From: Nemopilema nomurai
Lineage: Eukaryota > Cnidaria > Scyphozoa > Rhizostomeae > Rhizostomatidae
NCBI GenBank assembly: GCA_003864495.1
Contig: ML133450.1
Location: 1,591,734 to 1,655,733, forward strand
Reading direction: 5' to 3'
DNA: 64,000 nt
Shown here: piece after piece, positions 49,561 through 63,486 of the stretch
Layout of the letters: every line of letters starts with the position of its first letter
Numbering within the stretch: the stretch's first letter is position 1
Made by a program: the position numbers and the translations under genes
Notes under the pieces: generated by a model
The model's input: the letters and a program-made list of their open reading frames with translations, nothing else
The model's database searches: none
Told to the model about the DNA's origin: nothing

Positions 49561-50696
49561 TTGAAGGTATCTTATTAATCGGGTCATGTTTTATTGACTT
49601 TCTGTATTTGATGAAGGGATTTACAATCCTGTTACTCATTAAATAACCATGATGTTAGATATTACCAAGCATGTTTTCAAGGCAGAGTTTTGATTGTGTT
49701 GGTAGCAGTGTGTTTGTCTAAAGCAAGCATATTTAACTGGTCTCTTTCTTATCATTCTCTCTCTGATATCTTTTTTATTTTACTAAGCATTCTATTTTGT
49801 GTAAGAGCAGTTTGTCCATCTTATTGTCCCTCATTATTCTGCTCTGATAAGTTATTTGCAGACCACCCCACTATATTGCTGCACCATTTTAAGAACAGGC
49901 AACTATTACCACTTTGCAGGTATGCATGGAGCCTGAAAATAAACATTATACTTTCAGGCCAAAATAGAAATTTATATTATGAAAATGCAGTGCTAGTCAA
50001 CTTTTATTTGAAAAAATTATTTTTATTTTGTTTTTTTTATTTTCACTTGGGTTACACAGTCTTCAACATTACCTTGCTAAATTCCTTTGGCAGGATGTGT
50101 TAATTTACATTGTACTGTTTCTCTAGTTATCTGGGGCATAATCAACCCAAGTTGTTGTTTGTTAAGAGCAAATGCTGACTAACTGCCTTTAATGCATGGC
50201 TTTAAATGGCATTTTTGGGTTCAAGTTGTTGAAGCCCTTCCTTGCCATTACCTGAAAAACATGATTTCTTTGCTGAATAATGTTAAGTATTCATTTTTTT
50301 ATGCTCTCCTGTATCACTGCAGGATGATGAATGAGTTTTTCTTGTGAAAATCGTAACATCCGTATGAAGTCAGATTGTTTTTTTATATAAAACCACGCTT
50401 TTAAATGCTTCAGAAAGGAGGGTGGGGGAGATAACTTCATCTAGAAGGGTGCTTTCTTAACGAAGGGTGTGTGGCTGTGGTAGGTGTAGAAATTGAGTCC
50501 ACGCTCCATCACCTTGAACCTTTTTTTTGGTACATTTAGAAACGCATGATTCTGAAGAGTTTGAGTATTATAAAACATGAAAATGCGATTTTTGCTTGGT
50601 TCATTTACCCCTCGTGTGTATTTACATTCTGAAAATGCAGTTTCTTTTGTTAGGTAAAATACTCGCTTGGCTAATCGAGAATAGCTACCCAAGAAG
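49561..50696. other. spacer upstream of the carboxypeptidase gene
   Basis: AT-rich, with no recognised exon or element. The open frame at 49690-50103 is hydrophobic low-complexity translation without family features. The promoter and 5' UTR of the carboxypeptidase gene are expected near the right end; a core promoter could not be pinpointed. Confidence 0.45.
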
Positions 50697-53600
50697 ATGA
50701 TGAAAAGTATGCAGCGCCTGTTAATGTTTCTGATTGCTGGGGCAATATTACGGGCGACCCTTGCTTTGGACTTCAAATACTACAGCTACGATGATATGTA
50801 TGCAGCTGTCCGGAACATCACGTCTGGGTGCAAAGAGATCTCTCGGATTTACAGTATAGGAAAGACTGTTCAGGGCAGAGACTTAGTCGTGGTCGAATTC
50901 AGCACCAGCCCTGGCAAGCATGAGATCTTGAAGCCGGAATTCAAATACGTTGGTAACATGCATGGGAACGAAGTTGTCGGCAAAGAACTTCTACTCCATT
51001 TAGTAAACGAGATTTGTACAACATACAAAACAAATTCTACTCTAATGAAATTGGTTAATACCACCCGTATACATATTTTGTTAACGATGAATCCGGATGG
51101 ATTCATGGCCGCAAAGGAAGGCACGTGCAGTGGTGTTCTTGGCCGCAGAAACGCGAACGGGTACGACCTCAACCGGAATTTTCCAGATCCGTATTATCCG
51201 CGATCCGGAACATTGCAACCAGAAACCGATGCAATTATGAAGTGGCTCAAGGAATACCCGTTCGTCCTGTCCGCCAACCTTCACGGTGGTGCTATTGTGG
51301 CAAATTTCCCCTACGATAACTATGCCAATGGAAGAGGTACCAGCGGAACCTATGCAAAGTCTCCGGATGATGCATTTTATAGGTGAGTGCATTAATTGCC
51401 CCAGTCTCTATGAGATAATTTCTCCAGAAGTTAAATTTCACATCTGTTATGTTTCATTTTACTTATGGAGTCAAAGGATTGAAAGAGTTGACTGATGACA
51501 AAATTTTCCCATGCTGGTCACAGCGCATGACTGGTAATGGGTCTAATGTTGAAATTGTTGATGCAAATTGAACCACCATGTGATGTCTCTAGAATTTTTC
51601 CTTTGAGAAAGGTTGGTCACAATTTAGTGAATTTAATGAAGAGTAAACTTTCTACGTTATGCGTTATTATATGGGCCATGAAATCGATACCTGTTACCGA
51701 TTTAGAAATCGCAGAGCGCCTCTCTTCACCAGACTGACAAAAAGACGACGGGAAGGGAGCCTTATCGTTTTTATCCCTGAAACCTGTAGAACCGCCGCCA
51801 TTGAAGTATCATATTCAATTGAAGGCAAGTCTTGAAATTTCGTGAACAGACCATCACCATGGTAAACTAACAGGCCCAGGTCCCTAGATGTTAGAAACAC
51901 TAGGTGTATTATCCAGCTGATTGGTCCTTTTTACTAAGTAATGAACACAGCACTTACCAATCTGGCTCCGCTGGAGGCGTGGAGGATTGACGACCGATGC
52001 TGAGAAGATTGCACAGGTTTTGGTCACTCTCCTTTTAACCAAAAGTGGACAATGCCAAAGCTTACCAAAATTGAAAGGTTCCCGGGACAGCTGAAAAATG
52101 AACTCGACACTTCCTTTGGCTCTTGATACTTGAAATCACAAACAGCTGACAACGGTTTGAATTTTCGCCATGTCACTGACACTTAAATGACTTAAATAAA
52201 GTGTCAGCTGGTCAGTTTGTACAATTCGAAAGACAGCACCTAAACCTGTAACTTTATCTGGTTGTACAAGGGTCTGATTTCAATTCAGTTTGTCATTATT
52301 TTGCTTGAACTTTGATCTTTCAAGGTCCTATTTCCCACAAGGCAACATCTCAATCAATAAGGACACTAACAGCGAGTTTATAATTAAATGACCCATAAAT
52401 TATAGATTTACTGAAAGTTTTTGAACTTTCTGTCGCTGAGAGCCTACTGTAGACGTCTGCTGTGAATAGATAAATAATAATAACAATAATAATGAGCTAC
52501 ATGGCAGCCTGCTTTCAGTGGACAACAGCAGGACCCTTTCCCTATTCTGTGCCCTTGTGCAAACGACCAGAGCATATTTTGCACCGCGCTGTGTACGGTT
52601 GGTTGAAATAAGGGTTGTCAGGTTTTTGTCAATGACGTCACCCAACATGCATCCTGCTTGGTTTTTAGCTTAGTCCATTTGCAAAATGCATCCCACCCTG
52701 GCAGGTAAAGAGGTACATAACAGTGCATCGAATGGTTCAGTGCTTGAACGCCGAAGAATGGGACCCGTTGATATATAAATTGCTATTTCTAATATTTTTG
52801 TGGCTCTCAAAAATTGGTATTTAGATTTTTGGTTGCACCCCTCCCTGGCTCCTTCGTAGAACATGGAAGGCCTAGATGCAATAGTGTTGTTGGTAGGGAG
52901 CACAAATCCATGCTAGGGCCTCACATTGTCATTCTACTAAAAATGGGTGAAATTGGTGCTATTCTTTTTACTATAATTATGCTATTTGTAAAGGAAGCTT
53001 CTTTCGATTGTTTTTATTGCCTGAGACTCTTCAATCGTGAGACACTATTCAACTGCATCTGTGTCTTCCTTATTTTTGTTTTAAGCCGTTGAACAGTTAT
53101 TCACCTAACTGTCTATGACAGGAAAGAGGTAAACAAGGAAATCATTCTGTTTCCAATTATTTGAGAATTTCGGTATGTGCGTTTTAGACATATTTCAACC
53201 GTCTATGCGGAATACAATGCCAGAATGCGTAGTGGGACTGCCTGCGTTGGTGACAATTTCCCAGGAGGCATCACAAATGGTGCACATTGGTACACTTTGG
53301 CGGGTGGCATGCAGGATTACAACTACCGCTATTCCAACTGCTTTGAAATCACACTGGAACTTAGCTGTTGCAAGTACCCGCTTAAAAGTTCGCTCCAGCA
53401 GTTCTGGGCCGAAAACAAGGACTCTCTCGTCGCCTACATGCAGCTAGTTCACTCAGGAGTCAAGGGATTGGTTAAAAAAGACAAAGTCCCAGTGGGAGAC
53501 GTTGTAGTCAGTGTCAAAACCAACAGTAAGACAGTCAAGACAACCAAAGATGGAGAGTATTGGAGGTTGTTGTTGCCTGGCAAATACGAAGTGTCTGTTG

Positions 53601-53752
53601 GGTCATGCACGAAAAATGTGATCGTTCGAAAGGGCCACGTAGCAAGACTTGATTTTGAGTTGTCAGACTGTCCAACGAATGGAGTGGCCGCGCTTTCAAG
53701 GGCCAATGCCTCACTGGTTGCAGTCGCCATTTACAGATTTTTCCTCTGGTAG
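50697..53752 (+). CDS. M14 metallocarboxypeptidase, CPM/CPN (N/E subfamily)-like
   Basis: A zinc carboxypeptidase that would trim C-terminal basic residues from extracellular peptides. Two exons, 50697-51382 and 53188-53752 (TAG), join in phase (AG|A = Arg) to give 416 residues (human CPM 443). Residues 1-24 form a signal peptide. Zinc ligands are H89 and E92 in GNMHGNE, and H196 in NLHGG. N159-R160 in DLNRNFPD bind the substrate carboxylate, and E286 in TLELSCCKYP is the catalytic glutamate. All are present, so activity is expected. A transthyretin-like domain follows (VKGLVKKDKVPVGDVVV...DGEYWRLLLPG), as in this subfamily. The C-terminus ends in a short hydrophobic tail (ASLVAVAIYRFFLW) preceded by small residues, which suggests a GPI anchor as in CPM. 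The near-complete catalytic domain in one 686-nt exon contrasts with the many short exons of neighbouring genes. Confidence 0.94.
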
Positions 53753-55524
53753 TTCTACAGAATCAAAGATTTTATAGAAAAATATCATGATTTCTAGATG
53801 TTTCTAGATCATGATTTCTAGATGAATTACATTAACGCCTGAAGCACAAGATTATGAACAATTGACATTGTTGAACGATGGTATTAATTTGAATCTTTGC
53901 TAGATTGAATTTTTTAAGAGTGCTCACTGATTTTTATGTAATTAAATATTTTTACTGTATGTACTGCAATATTAAGTGTAGTCTTTTTTGCTGTGTACCC
54001 TTTTTGCAATACTCTTTGCTAACTTGATATGTGACACTGATTTTGCACAACATTTAGGCAAGTTGCAAGTCATTCTTGATTGTAGAATTTCCATCCGTTT
54101 ATAATGTTATCATCCTGAACTAAACTTTATAATAACTTCTACTTTATAACCTTTCTTCGTCTTTATTTCTACCTTAATCAGTTCACACGTTTTTGCTCTC
54201 TACTTGGTTTTGCTTTGTTTATTGCCACGTTAAAAAGTGGCGTGTCTTCTATTAGGATACTTTAGTTTGTAAATTACTCATTTTCGATGCCTCTATCCAT
54301 CTAATCAAACCTTGAGATATGAGACAGTTTATCCTAAAATTACCCGTTACGCTAGAATTGAAATCCTTAATATTAACCCCTCAATTGATTTTTACAAGTT
54401 TAGTCTTTTGATTTTACATTTAATGTCTATTGATTAAGCATGAGCATCGAATTACCTTGATGTTGCTATATTTTTCTGTTGGTGATAATTCTCATCTCAA
54501 ATACCGAAAGACCCGTTTTTCATTGCATTTCAATTTTCATTTAATCAGCTTTTCAGTGAATGTTTGACATCCAGTGCAGCGCAAATCAATGCCTTGTTCG
54601 GTTCCGTTCGCCATAAAATTTGTATTAAGAAAATATATTCCTGCAGCATCACTCAATAATTTTTTGCCCGACTCTAGAACCAAACGATATTGCGATGACA
54701 TGAATTCTTATGACACCAACCTTCGGTTATCAGCTGTTCAAATATTCCTCGTGGTCATCGGGTCCAAATGAGAGGTCTTGCTAGACAATCTGTTATCAAT
54801 TATCTTTTGATCGAGTCTTGAAACTAAAATGATTCGAGTTACTCGGGACCATACGATGCAACAGGAAAGAAAGAAGAAAAAGACCAATTGCCAAAAACAC
54901 AGACATGCAGAGTGATAGAGAAGCACGAATGGACCAGTTGCTTGAAGCCATAATATTTAAATCTGATAAAGGTGGTTATAAAGAATTCCGAATCACGTGC
55001 ATGTAGCGACTCTAAGAAATAATCGAAGAAAAGAAGGACATTGCTACTACCCCCAAAGCCTTCGATTCCACAAGCACACAGGCACAGGCGTCTTCATGTG
55101 AAAACCAAGTCATAAATACATATCCGAGAAAGCATATACAACTGGATTAAGTTTCAATTTTTTTACCACAAAATGCCAAACTACAACGAAACATACGCTT
55201 TTTATGTGGTTTTGAGCGGCATGAACTTTTCTGTTCTCTCTAAATGCTCCCCATTAATTTCAGAAGATGTCGTGCGAAGTTAACTTATAAGCTTATTTTC
55301 TTCAATAAAATTGTGTGATTACAGAATAAGGAATTTTTGAAGGAACTTGGAATTCACATCAGGTTTTGAAAAAAATTGGTCTGTTTTGCAGATATGCAGA
55401 TAGAGACGTTCTAAATACAATTCCTAAAATCTGCCTAATATTGCCAGGAGCAGTCAAGATCTTATAAGGAATAATTTAAAGTGCTATTTGAATAAATTTA
55501 AACGCGGCACTCCTAGATAAACTG
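53753..55524. other. spacer between convergent carboxypeptidase and TRIP13 genes
   Basis: The two genes end towards each other here. Just after the carboxypeptidase stop, a 17-bp sequence (ATCATGATTTCTAGATG) occurs twice between 53783 and 53825. The rest is AT-rich. Short open frames near 54574-54926 on both strands are not recognised. Confidence 0.5.
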
Positions 55525-58500
55525 TTAAATATTTCCGTTGGGGAGAACGTCTCTTTCTGAGTTTCCTCTACCATCGAGTGATTCAATATCATTCAACTGT
55601 TTCTCGACTGCCTTTGAAAGAGCTTCAAGAAACTGCGATAATGTAACCGTGGAATTCTGTCAAGAAAATAAAAAAGCGAGGCTTGATAATGCAGACGGGC
55701 ATAAAACACAGCGAGTCGAAAACGAGCGAATCCTCGTAAGGCAAAAAATACAGCACAATGCAGTCCGGTAAGAGATCTTACATTACAACTTTTCTCAGCG
55801 CAGTACAGTCAAGTATAGTATAATAAAGTAAAGTGCAATACTGTGTAAACAGTACCAGTTCAGTAGCAGTACAGTATCAGTACCAGTACAGTACAGTACA
55901 GTACAGTATAAGTACAGTACAGTACAGTAGAGTACAGTATAAGTACAGTATAAGTACAGTACAGTACAGTACAGTACAGTACAGTAAGTACAGTACAGTA
56001 CAGTATCAGTACAGTATCAGTACAGGATCATTACAGTAGTACAGTAACAGTGTCAGTACAGTACCAGTACCATTACAGTGGCAGTATCAGTACCAGTACA
56101 GTACAGTACAGTACAGTACAGTACAGTACAGTACAGTAGTACAGTACAGTATAAGTACAGTACAGTACAGTACAGTACCAGTACAGTACCAGTACAGTAC
56201 CAGTACAGTACCAGTACAGTATCAGTACAGTATCAGTACAGTATCATTACAGTACAGTACAGTACCAGTACAGTGTCAGTACAGTACCAGTATTACAGTA
56301 CAGTACAGTACAGTACAGTACAGTACAGTACAGTACAGTACAGTACAGTATAAGTACAGTACAGTATAAGTACAGTACAGTACAGTACAGTACAGTACAG
56401 TACAGTACAGTATAGTATCAGTACAGTATCAGTACAGTATCATTACAGTACAGTACAGTACAGTACCAGTACAGTGTCAGTACAGTACCAGTACCATTAC
56501 AGTGGCAGTATCAGTACCAGTACAGTACCATTACAGTAAATGAATGCATAATATTATTTACCTGAATAAACAAAGCGTGCGCAAGAAATGGCAATTTTCG
56601 CAATGCTCTTCCACTAAGTCCGTGGCTCTTCCTACAGCAACAAGGGCGATACTTCAGTATTGTTTCATTAACATTTCAGGATTAATATTGGTCAACTTAT
56701 GAAATAAGTTCATTATGGTTGTACTGAGATCCCATTTCAACGAGACTGTTACGAAGGTGCTTTTACAAAGTAAAAGTAAAAATTCTGTTCCTGGGAATTC
56801 AAGATTTTTGAAATTCTGTTTAAGTAGTACTTACCTGGCGATTTCCCGAAGTAAAAGGCTAGAATGTGTTGCTGCATTGTCGACAAACCTAATTCAAAAA
56901 ATCAACAGGGTTAACAATACAATCAGGACATGATCTGTGTTATTTCAAACAGGATGTACGTTCTCTGTACTACTAATTCTGCGCTCTGTATTTAGCTTTG
57001 ATGCAACATGGAACCTTTCTACCATGCTTTTAATGACTTGCTATTGTAAACTAATCATACAGGGCTGCAGTCTCATAAAATGAAATACAGCAAGCCAACA
57101 ATCCTAGTTAGAGAGGGTTGCGATCAATTTAAAATAATTACCTCATGAGTTCAAGTGACCTGGAAAAAAATTAAAATTTAGAAGGGAAAGTTCAAAAAAG
57201 TAATCTGAAGACAAACAAAAGGTTGGTTCTTTTTGAAAAAAGTATTGTCGATCTTAGTCTAGGGACCTCATATCATACATTCTTTCATATTCCTGAATGG
57301 CTCAATACTTTACAAATGTCTTTCTTGCCTTTTCTGATAATCCCACTATGAGATGAACAAGTTATCAACCATCCCGATAAAATAAAAAAATTGTGCTTTG
57401 ACAGATGTATCTGTGCATGTTTTAAGCCTCTTAGGGTCATCTATACGAACCTCTCGATACAAGGTACATGACAAGTCTAGAAACATGATTCTCGGGCACT
57501 CATATCTTGACGAATCAAGGTAATGTTTTGTTTTTCAGAAAGGACTTCAAACAAAACTACATAAAAAGCATTTCTCGAGCTCGCAAGTGCTTCAGACCTG
57601 GTTGTAAGTAGCTGCTCCGCTGGAGAGATAATTTTTCTCTAGAAGAAAATGAGTATCGTCTGATCATATTAGGGTACCAAAAGAAACCGTCCAACGTTAT
57701 TCATATTTTTACTGATTTCTGGCTTACGCATGACTCGCTTAGTCAACAACAGAGGATTGTATTGAAATAAAAGACACTACAGTGATCTCGTACAAATAAT
57801 TTTGAAGGCTTTACTATACAAGCTTCAGCGCTTCCTCCTCTCGTATTTTTTGCAAATCAAGATTACCCTGAACTGCTGACTATGCTACTGCGGTGTGAAC
57901 GGTGATTTGATTTAAAGAATAATTTTAAAAATTAAAAACTATTAATTAATAATCATGAATAAAAAAAATTGCCTTGAGTGGAATATCCATGAAAAGATCA
58001 ATGCATGAAAAAGAGCACTCAAAAACAAGCTTGCGGGCTACATAATGGAGTTATCGTAACATAATAATACGAAATCAGCACTGAAAAAACAATGGAAAAA
58101 CCAACCTCGATGAGTTCCCGAACGCACGAAAGATAAATAGTGTAGATTGCATTGACCGATGGTGGCCCAATATACTGCTTAATGTCTGCCCTGAAAGAGA
58201 CATTGTCGCATCTCTTGACAATAGCTGATGGACATTCACGCAGAATAAAAGATTCGCCGAGTTATGAGAAGATCATGAAGAAATCAAACAGTATTAAGAT
58301 GCATTCATTAGAAAGGGAAAAGTTATGAAAACTTGATGTGAGAGTTAAAGACAAAACTGAGTGTGGATTTGTGGCAGAGTGTTGCATTTGAACTTCGAAC
58401 GTGAAAGGAATGAAATAAAATGGCGATTAATAGATGGAGTTGTAGGCCGTAGTTCGCAAGTAAGCATACAAAGATACTGAAACCTTTATGCGTTTACAGA

Positions 58501-61500
58501 CCCCTCCCCCCCCCCCCATGTTACAAGCTCCAAAGTTGGTAGATATTCAAACAAACGGAAACCTTGCTCACCTATCGACAAACGCAAGGTCGATAGCTCC
58601 CGTTATATTTGAAGTGGTGAGGATGATTACGTTGGGACATCTGCAATGAAAAAGCCTTGCAATGTCAGGCCACAACATATATACTTTTCAGCTATCCACA
58701 CAATAATATTCAGCATTTTAAATATAATTTTAATAAACTAATGTGATACGTCAATGCTAACTTTCCTCATCTTAATAATTACGATACAAAATAAATTTAA
58801 ATAAATATAAATAAATTCAATGATAAATTTCAATAATCGCTATTTCAAACTCCGCTTTTGCTATAGCGAGCACAGTAATCATTTCATATGACAAGAACCG
58901 ATGCGGTAGGTTTCATCAAAAGGCTCCTGTGAGAACTCTTGTGTTTCTTAAGCTGTAACCAGTTCTTAAGCTGTATCTATCAGAAAATGTTAACTCAAGC
59001 GTTGGTTCAATATCCAAGTATTACATGGAGTCTACACATGGACGTTTTACATGGAATCTAATCGATATTTGTAAATAAATTCTAATCAAAGGATTCGATT
59101 TACCGCTTGATCTGATCCAGTTGCGTTAGAAGTGCATTTACCACTCTGATTGCGTCAGATGGCTCTGAACCCTTCATTGCCGACGCACGAGCCGCAGTCA
59201 AACTTTCCACCTGTGTATCAGATGTAAAAAGCCACTTGTTGCAAACATTTCAAAGCAAAACTAAGTAATAAAAGCGATTGGTTCTTTTGGCAATTTAAGC
59301 AACCATGCAACTACTCACCACTCAAATCACACACATACCTCATCAATCAAAACTAAAACCAGTGCATTTTTATCGTCAATTAATTCCTGTATCCTTGAGA
59401 ACATCTTCAATACTAGCTTGCCACTCTGTAAATCAACAAAAATAACATTATAACAATAAATCTTATGGCCATACAACGACAAATTTTTGACAATTGGCAC
59501 GTAGGACATCAACAAAATATATATATATATGATTATATGATAATTTTAATTATATGATACATAACAAAGTATTACTTGCTTCCCAACACATCTAAATGAT
59601 AAACAAGAACTTTTTAATCTCCTAGTTCTATGTGAAATCACTCTGTGCAATGATAAGGCTTAGTGTTTTTTTTATAGAAGTGGCTTTGCCAATGTGTATT
59701 GGAATTACAAAAAAAACTGATAGAAACTGATAGAACTTATTTTAATTTCTTGTTGTAGAATAATTTATCAAGTGTTCAATTTGCATTCAAACTTTGCTTA
59801 CTTCTGAAAACCATTTAGAAAATAAACTGTGGCTATTGATTTCTATCAGTTGTCCATGTGTAAATCTGGAAAGCAAAAATAACAAGCTAGACTAAAAATG
59901 AAAGAGGCTTAGATGTTTACTCATATACATTTCTAATACCTCTATGTTCCTTCTCTAAATCCTTAAGGTTATTTGCAAAGCCCTTGCATTATACAACTAT
60001 TTAGAAAGAATATTACCTCTGGTACAATGATATATAACTTTTCTTTCTTTCAATTAGAAACATTCATGGGTTCATTGTAAATGCTGAAGTAAAAAGACCT
60101 TTACCTGTCAGACAAACGGATAGTAAGCTTCTGAGCTAATGCTTTGCAGAGAGATGTTTTGCCAGTACCAGGGGGGCCTGGAAATATTACAAATCATGTG
60201 TGTATATGCCAACTAAAATAATTTTTTTGTGTTTCTGTGTTCTTTTCCCCTCTTGCTTTGTGAAGATATAAACAGTGTCATCTTTTATTTCTGAAACACT
60301 TATTTTGAAAATTATATCTTTTAATGCTAAGATTATTTGTCAGTAAGAAATTGAAATGCCACTAAACAAACAAATATAGTTGTAATGTAAGAGTATCATG
60401 CTGATTTCATGTCATGTTGAAAGAGTATCATGGTAATGTCATGTTGATATTTTTACAGAGATAAAGGCTAAACACCATTTCATATAACCAAAGAAGCCAA
60501 CTTACCATGAAGAAGTATCACTCTATTCCAAGAAATAATATTGCTATCTATTTCTCTAAAACAGTTTTGAAATAATAATTATAATGCAGACACATTTTTT
60601 CATGAAATTTGTTATGAGAAGATTCTATCATAAGCATTCAAACACTAACACGGAACTTTGTTAATGTGTTATAAAGGATGGGCAACTCTATACTAAACAG
60701 TTATTTTGCCTATTGCAGAAGTAAGGATTTTTCTTACCTGTCTGAAAACAGCAAAGTAGTGTAAGCATAATTTAATAGCTAAAAATAAAAAGGATAAAAA
60801 GATTATAGTTCTGGATATTGCATAACTGCAGTTATTCTGTTGTCAAAATCGGTTTGGTGACAAGACTACAAAAGCAAATGCTAGGTTTCATATTTTGTCA
60901 ACCAGATATTGATTTGATTTGATTTGTTTGATTTTTTGCATATAAACAAGCGCAGGGAAGCCCAATCTTGTTGCCATTGAGTTGTAACATATTCTCTTTA
61001 AATTGTCAATAAATTAGCAGCAAAGTTTTTTCTAGTGAGACATGATCTTCATTACATTGATTGTTTAATTCAGAAAAGAAGATTGCAAAAGAAAATTAAC
61101 CTCAAGGCTACAACATTGTAATGGGGTTGGTTCAGACTTCTGTACAAAACATTATTTGCCTTTCAATTTGCTAACTTCTAGTAAGGTAGGCAAAGAGATT
61201 ACAACAATACCTGAAACTTGATTTCTGCATCATAAACAAGACTATCCCAAAGCCCATGCATTTCATCTGTGAGAAAGGAAAGGAAACTGCATGTTTGTTT
61301 TCGTTAACATTGTGACTTGAGTGGCACTTGAGAATCTAACAATACTTCATGATACATCATAAAAAATGATAAAAATAAATGTTTTTATGTTAAGTAAGAA
61401 CAAAATTGAAACAAATGTTTTCTATATCAGGACATCATTACACATGACTAGTTAGCATAAACATTCCTTGTTTACTTATAGCATTGAACATTATCCTCTG

Positions 61501-62962
61501 GATTCGGTTGACATTTAACTGTCTCCTTTGCTATTTTAAGAGAGTCTTTAAGTCGAACTTTTTCAATTCAAAAAGAGTTTAGATTTTCTACCTGCAGGTA
61601 AAACCCAATGATTTGCAGCAGAAATATCCTCATCTTCCATTTCTTCCATTGCAGGGCCTTCATCATATAGTTTGTAAACATGTATCCTCAATTCACATTT
61701 ATTTAATGTTATAACCTTTGGGCAGAACAGAAGAAATAGATTCAGCAGGTTGTAATATACTTTCACAATATGTCAACAGCTTGGATTTTCGGCATGCGGA
61801 AAAGAACAATATCTAGCCATTGAAATAAATAGTGACCTACCTGATTCAAACTGCACCCAATATGTAGAAATTCAACATCTGTTATTGATATGCTCCGTAC
61901 ATTTTGTGTTAGAAAAACATCATCAAATTCTGTAAAAACTGTGTCAGCTACAATGGTTTCTTTTCTCATGAGAAATTTGCGAGAATGTGCACTTATTGTA
62001 TCAAACATTGCTGAACTGGAATGAAAAAACAGACAAAGTATCATATGTAAAATTTGAGTAATGCTCTTATGTTCTTTCATTATTATACTGAACTAATGCT
62101 ACAGCAGTACTCTAACAACTTATAAAAGAATGCTACCTCTAGAATTGGGCTGATGGCTAACGCTGTCCAGTTTAATTTTCAGCATCACATGTTTCTGCTG
62201 ATTGTTATTGTTTATGACAAAAGTAATTGTTGAGGGGTTTGGGTACGTCAGAATTTTCAAATGTCACTTCTTTTTTTTCATTTTTTTATGAAACAAGGGA
62301 TCAATTCCAAATCTCAACCGGATATTCGCAGGGAACTGACCGCATTGATAGATTTTCTGTGCGGATTCTCTGGCAAATTCTTGATGATGCGCGTGCGGAA
62401 AAATGGCTAGAAATTAACTTTCCAAGATCAAACTTTTCAGTCTAGACTGGAAGGCCATTGATTGCGGGAACTTCTATTAGACCACAACAGCTTTGTAACC
62501 GGTAAAAATGTTACAAAATTTTAAAATTTGTTCAGGTCTTTTTACGCTTGTGCCGCAAGGTTCTTCTTTATTTTTTGGCAATGAAGGTGAAAATCTGGTG
62601 TGAAGCTATGTTCAAAGGTTCAAAGATAAAGATAAGTGTTCTGCTTGAAAGCGCAAATAAATATTTTCAAGAAAAAGAAGGATACCAGAAGAAGTTACAT
62701 AAGCTATTGTTAAAAGAAAGACATAAGATAAGATCAATTGAATGAATCCATGTACAGAATAGTTTTCACCAAATACTACCTCATTAATTATGAAGTGACG
62801 TCATCAATATTTATTAACACCAAACAACCATAGCATCATTTACCGAATCAAAAGATTAAAGAAGATAAGTCATTACCTTGAGGGCAACAGACAAACTTCG
62901 GGATGTAGTATGTATGTTTCTGGCATTGGTAAAGCACAGTTAAGCTCTGGGACATTGTCCAT
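55525..62962 (-). CDS. TRIP13: TRIP13/Pch2 AAA+ ATPase (pachytene checkpoint protein 2)
   Basis: TRIP13 is a ring AAA+ ATPase that remodels HORMA proteins (MAD2 with p31comet, meiotic HORMADs) in the spindle checkpoint and meiosis. Minus-strand exons: 62962-62877, 62015-61841, 61715-61592, 61266-61211, 60778-60738, 60555-60506, 60177-60105, 59865-59802, 59425-59339, 59210-59104, 58640-58572, 58190-58106, 57638-57598, 57159-57142, 56888-56835, 56631-56562, 55656-55525; every junction keeps phase, 443 residues (human 432). The N-terminal substrate-binding domain ends near ANHWVLPA. Walker A GPPGTGKT (about 178-185) is split by an intron after its first base. Walker B VLIDE is at about 248-252, sensor 1 TTSN at about 296-299, the [15 protein letters not shown] segment follows, and sensor 2 GLSGR is at about 381-385. 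All catalytic motifs are intact. The start is [12 protein letters not shown], matching the family N-terminus. Confidence 0.97.
55849..56538. repeat. GTACA pentanucleotide satellite with interspersed hexamers
   Basis: About 0.7 kb of (GTACA)n is interrupted by hexameric variants (ACCAGT, ATCAGT, TAAGTA). A larger block of mixed units with ACAGTGTCAGTACAGTACCA recurs around 56050, 56270 and 56475, showing higher-order duplication. It fills most of the last TRIP13 intron and ends only about 24 bases from exon 16. The open frames rich in Y, Q, S, T and V across it are repeat artefacts. Confidence 0.95.
57142..57159 (-). other. TRIP13: 18-nt microexon of TRIP13
   Basis: The 18 bases GTCACTTGAACTCATGAG lie between TTTTTCCAG and GTAATT. 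With phase 2 on both sides they supply SLELM between TTR and RFVDN, matching the LRELEMIGF region of the family. Skipping it would keep frame but delete six residues. Confidence 0.85.
59517..59530. repeat. short (TA)n microsatellite
   Basis: A short alternating TA run in a TRIP13 intron. Confidence 0.8.
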
Positions 62963-63486
62963 TTTTGTACGAATCCTCACCGTAGGCAGCCTAAATAAAT
63001 CGATCGAGAAATTGCCGCCAAAACCGCAGTAGTGGAGCCTCGTCTTGAAATGGCGAAGATTACGTCACATAAAAGAGTCGCTATTCTGTGATTACGTCTT
63101 GAAAGCACCTATCTATTAACATGATTCTATTTAGCCCCCTATCTTTTGACTAAGTCACATCTCTTGAAAAGTTCTCATTTAAATACGGAAAGGCAAAAGC
63201 CGGGGGTGTCAGCCATCCCTACAGTAGGTAGCAAGCAAATGTCAGCCGGGGAAATATTCACAACAATTTCTTTGGTTTCTTTTGAAAAATCAATGCACTG
63301 GAGCTAGGTTTTCCTATCCTGGCTGGACACATATCTTATAAATATTGAGTCTGGTGCCAAGTGTAAGGTTTTCCAAGCATTGTTCTTTACTCCCCTTGCC
63401 TCATCTCGACCGCCGCATCACTATTGCTCAGAATTCTTTTCTCTGAACCGTGTTTGCAGCAACTTTGGTGAACTTAGTTGAGGCAT

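Noticed and set aside
55833..56353. Long YSTVQY-type open frames
   Set aside because: They are translations of the GTACA satellite inside a TRIP13 intron.
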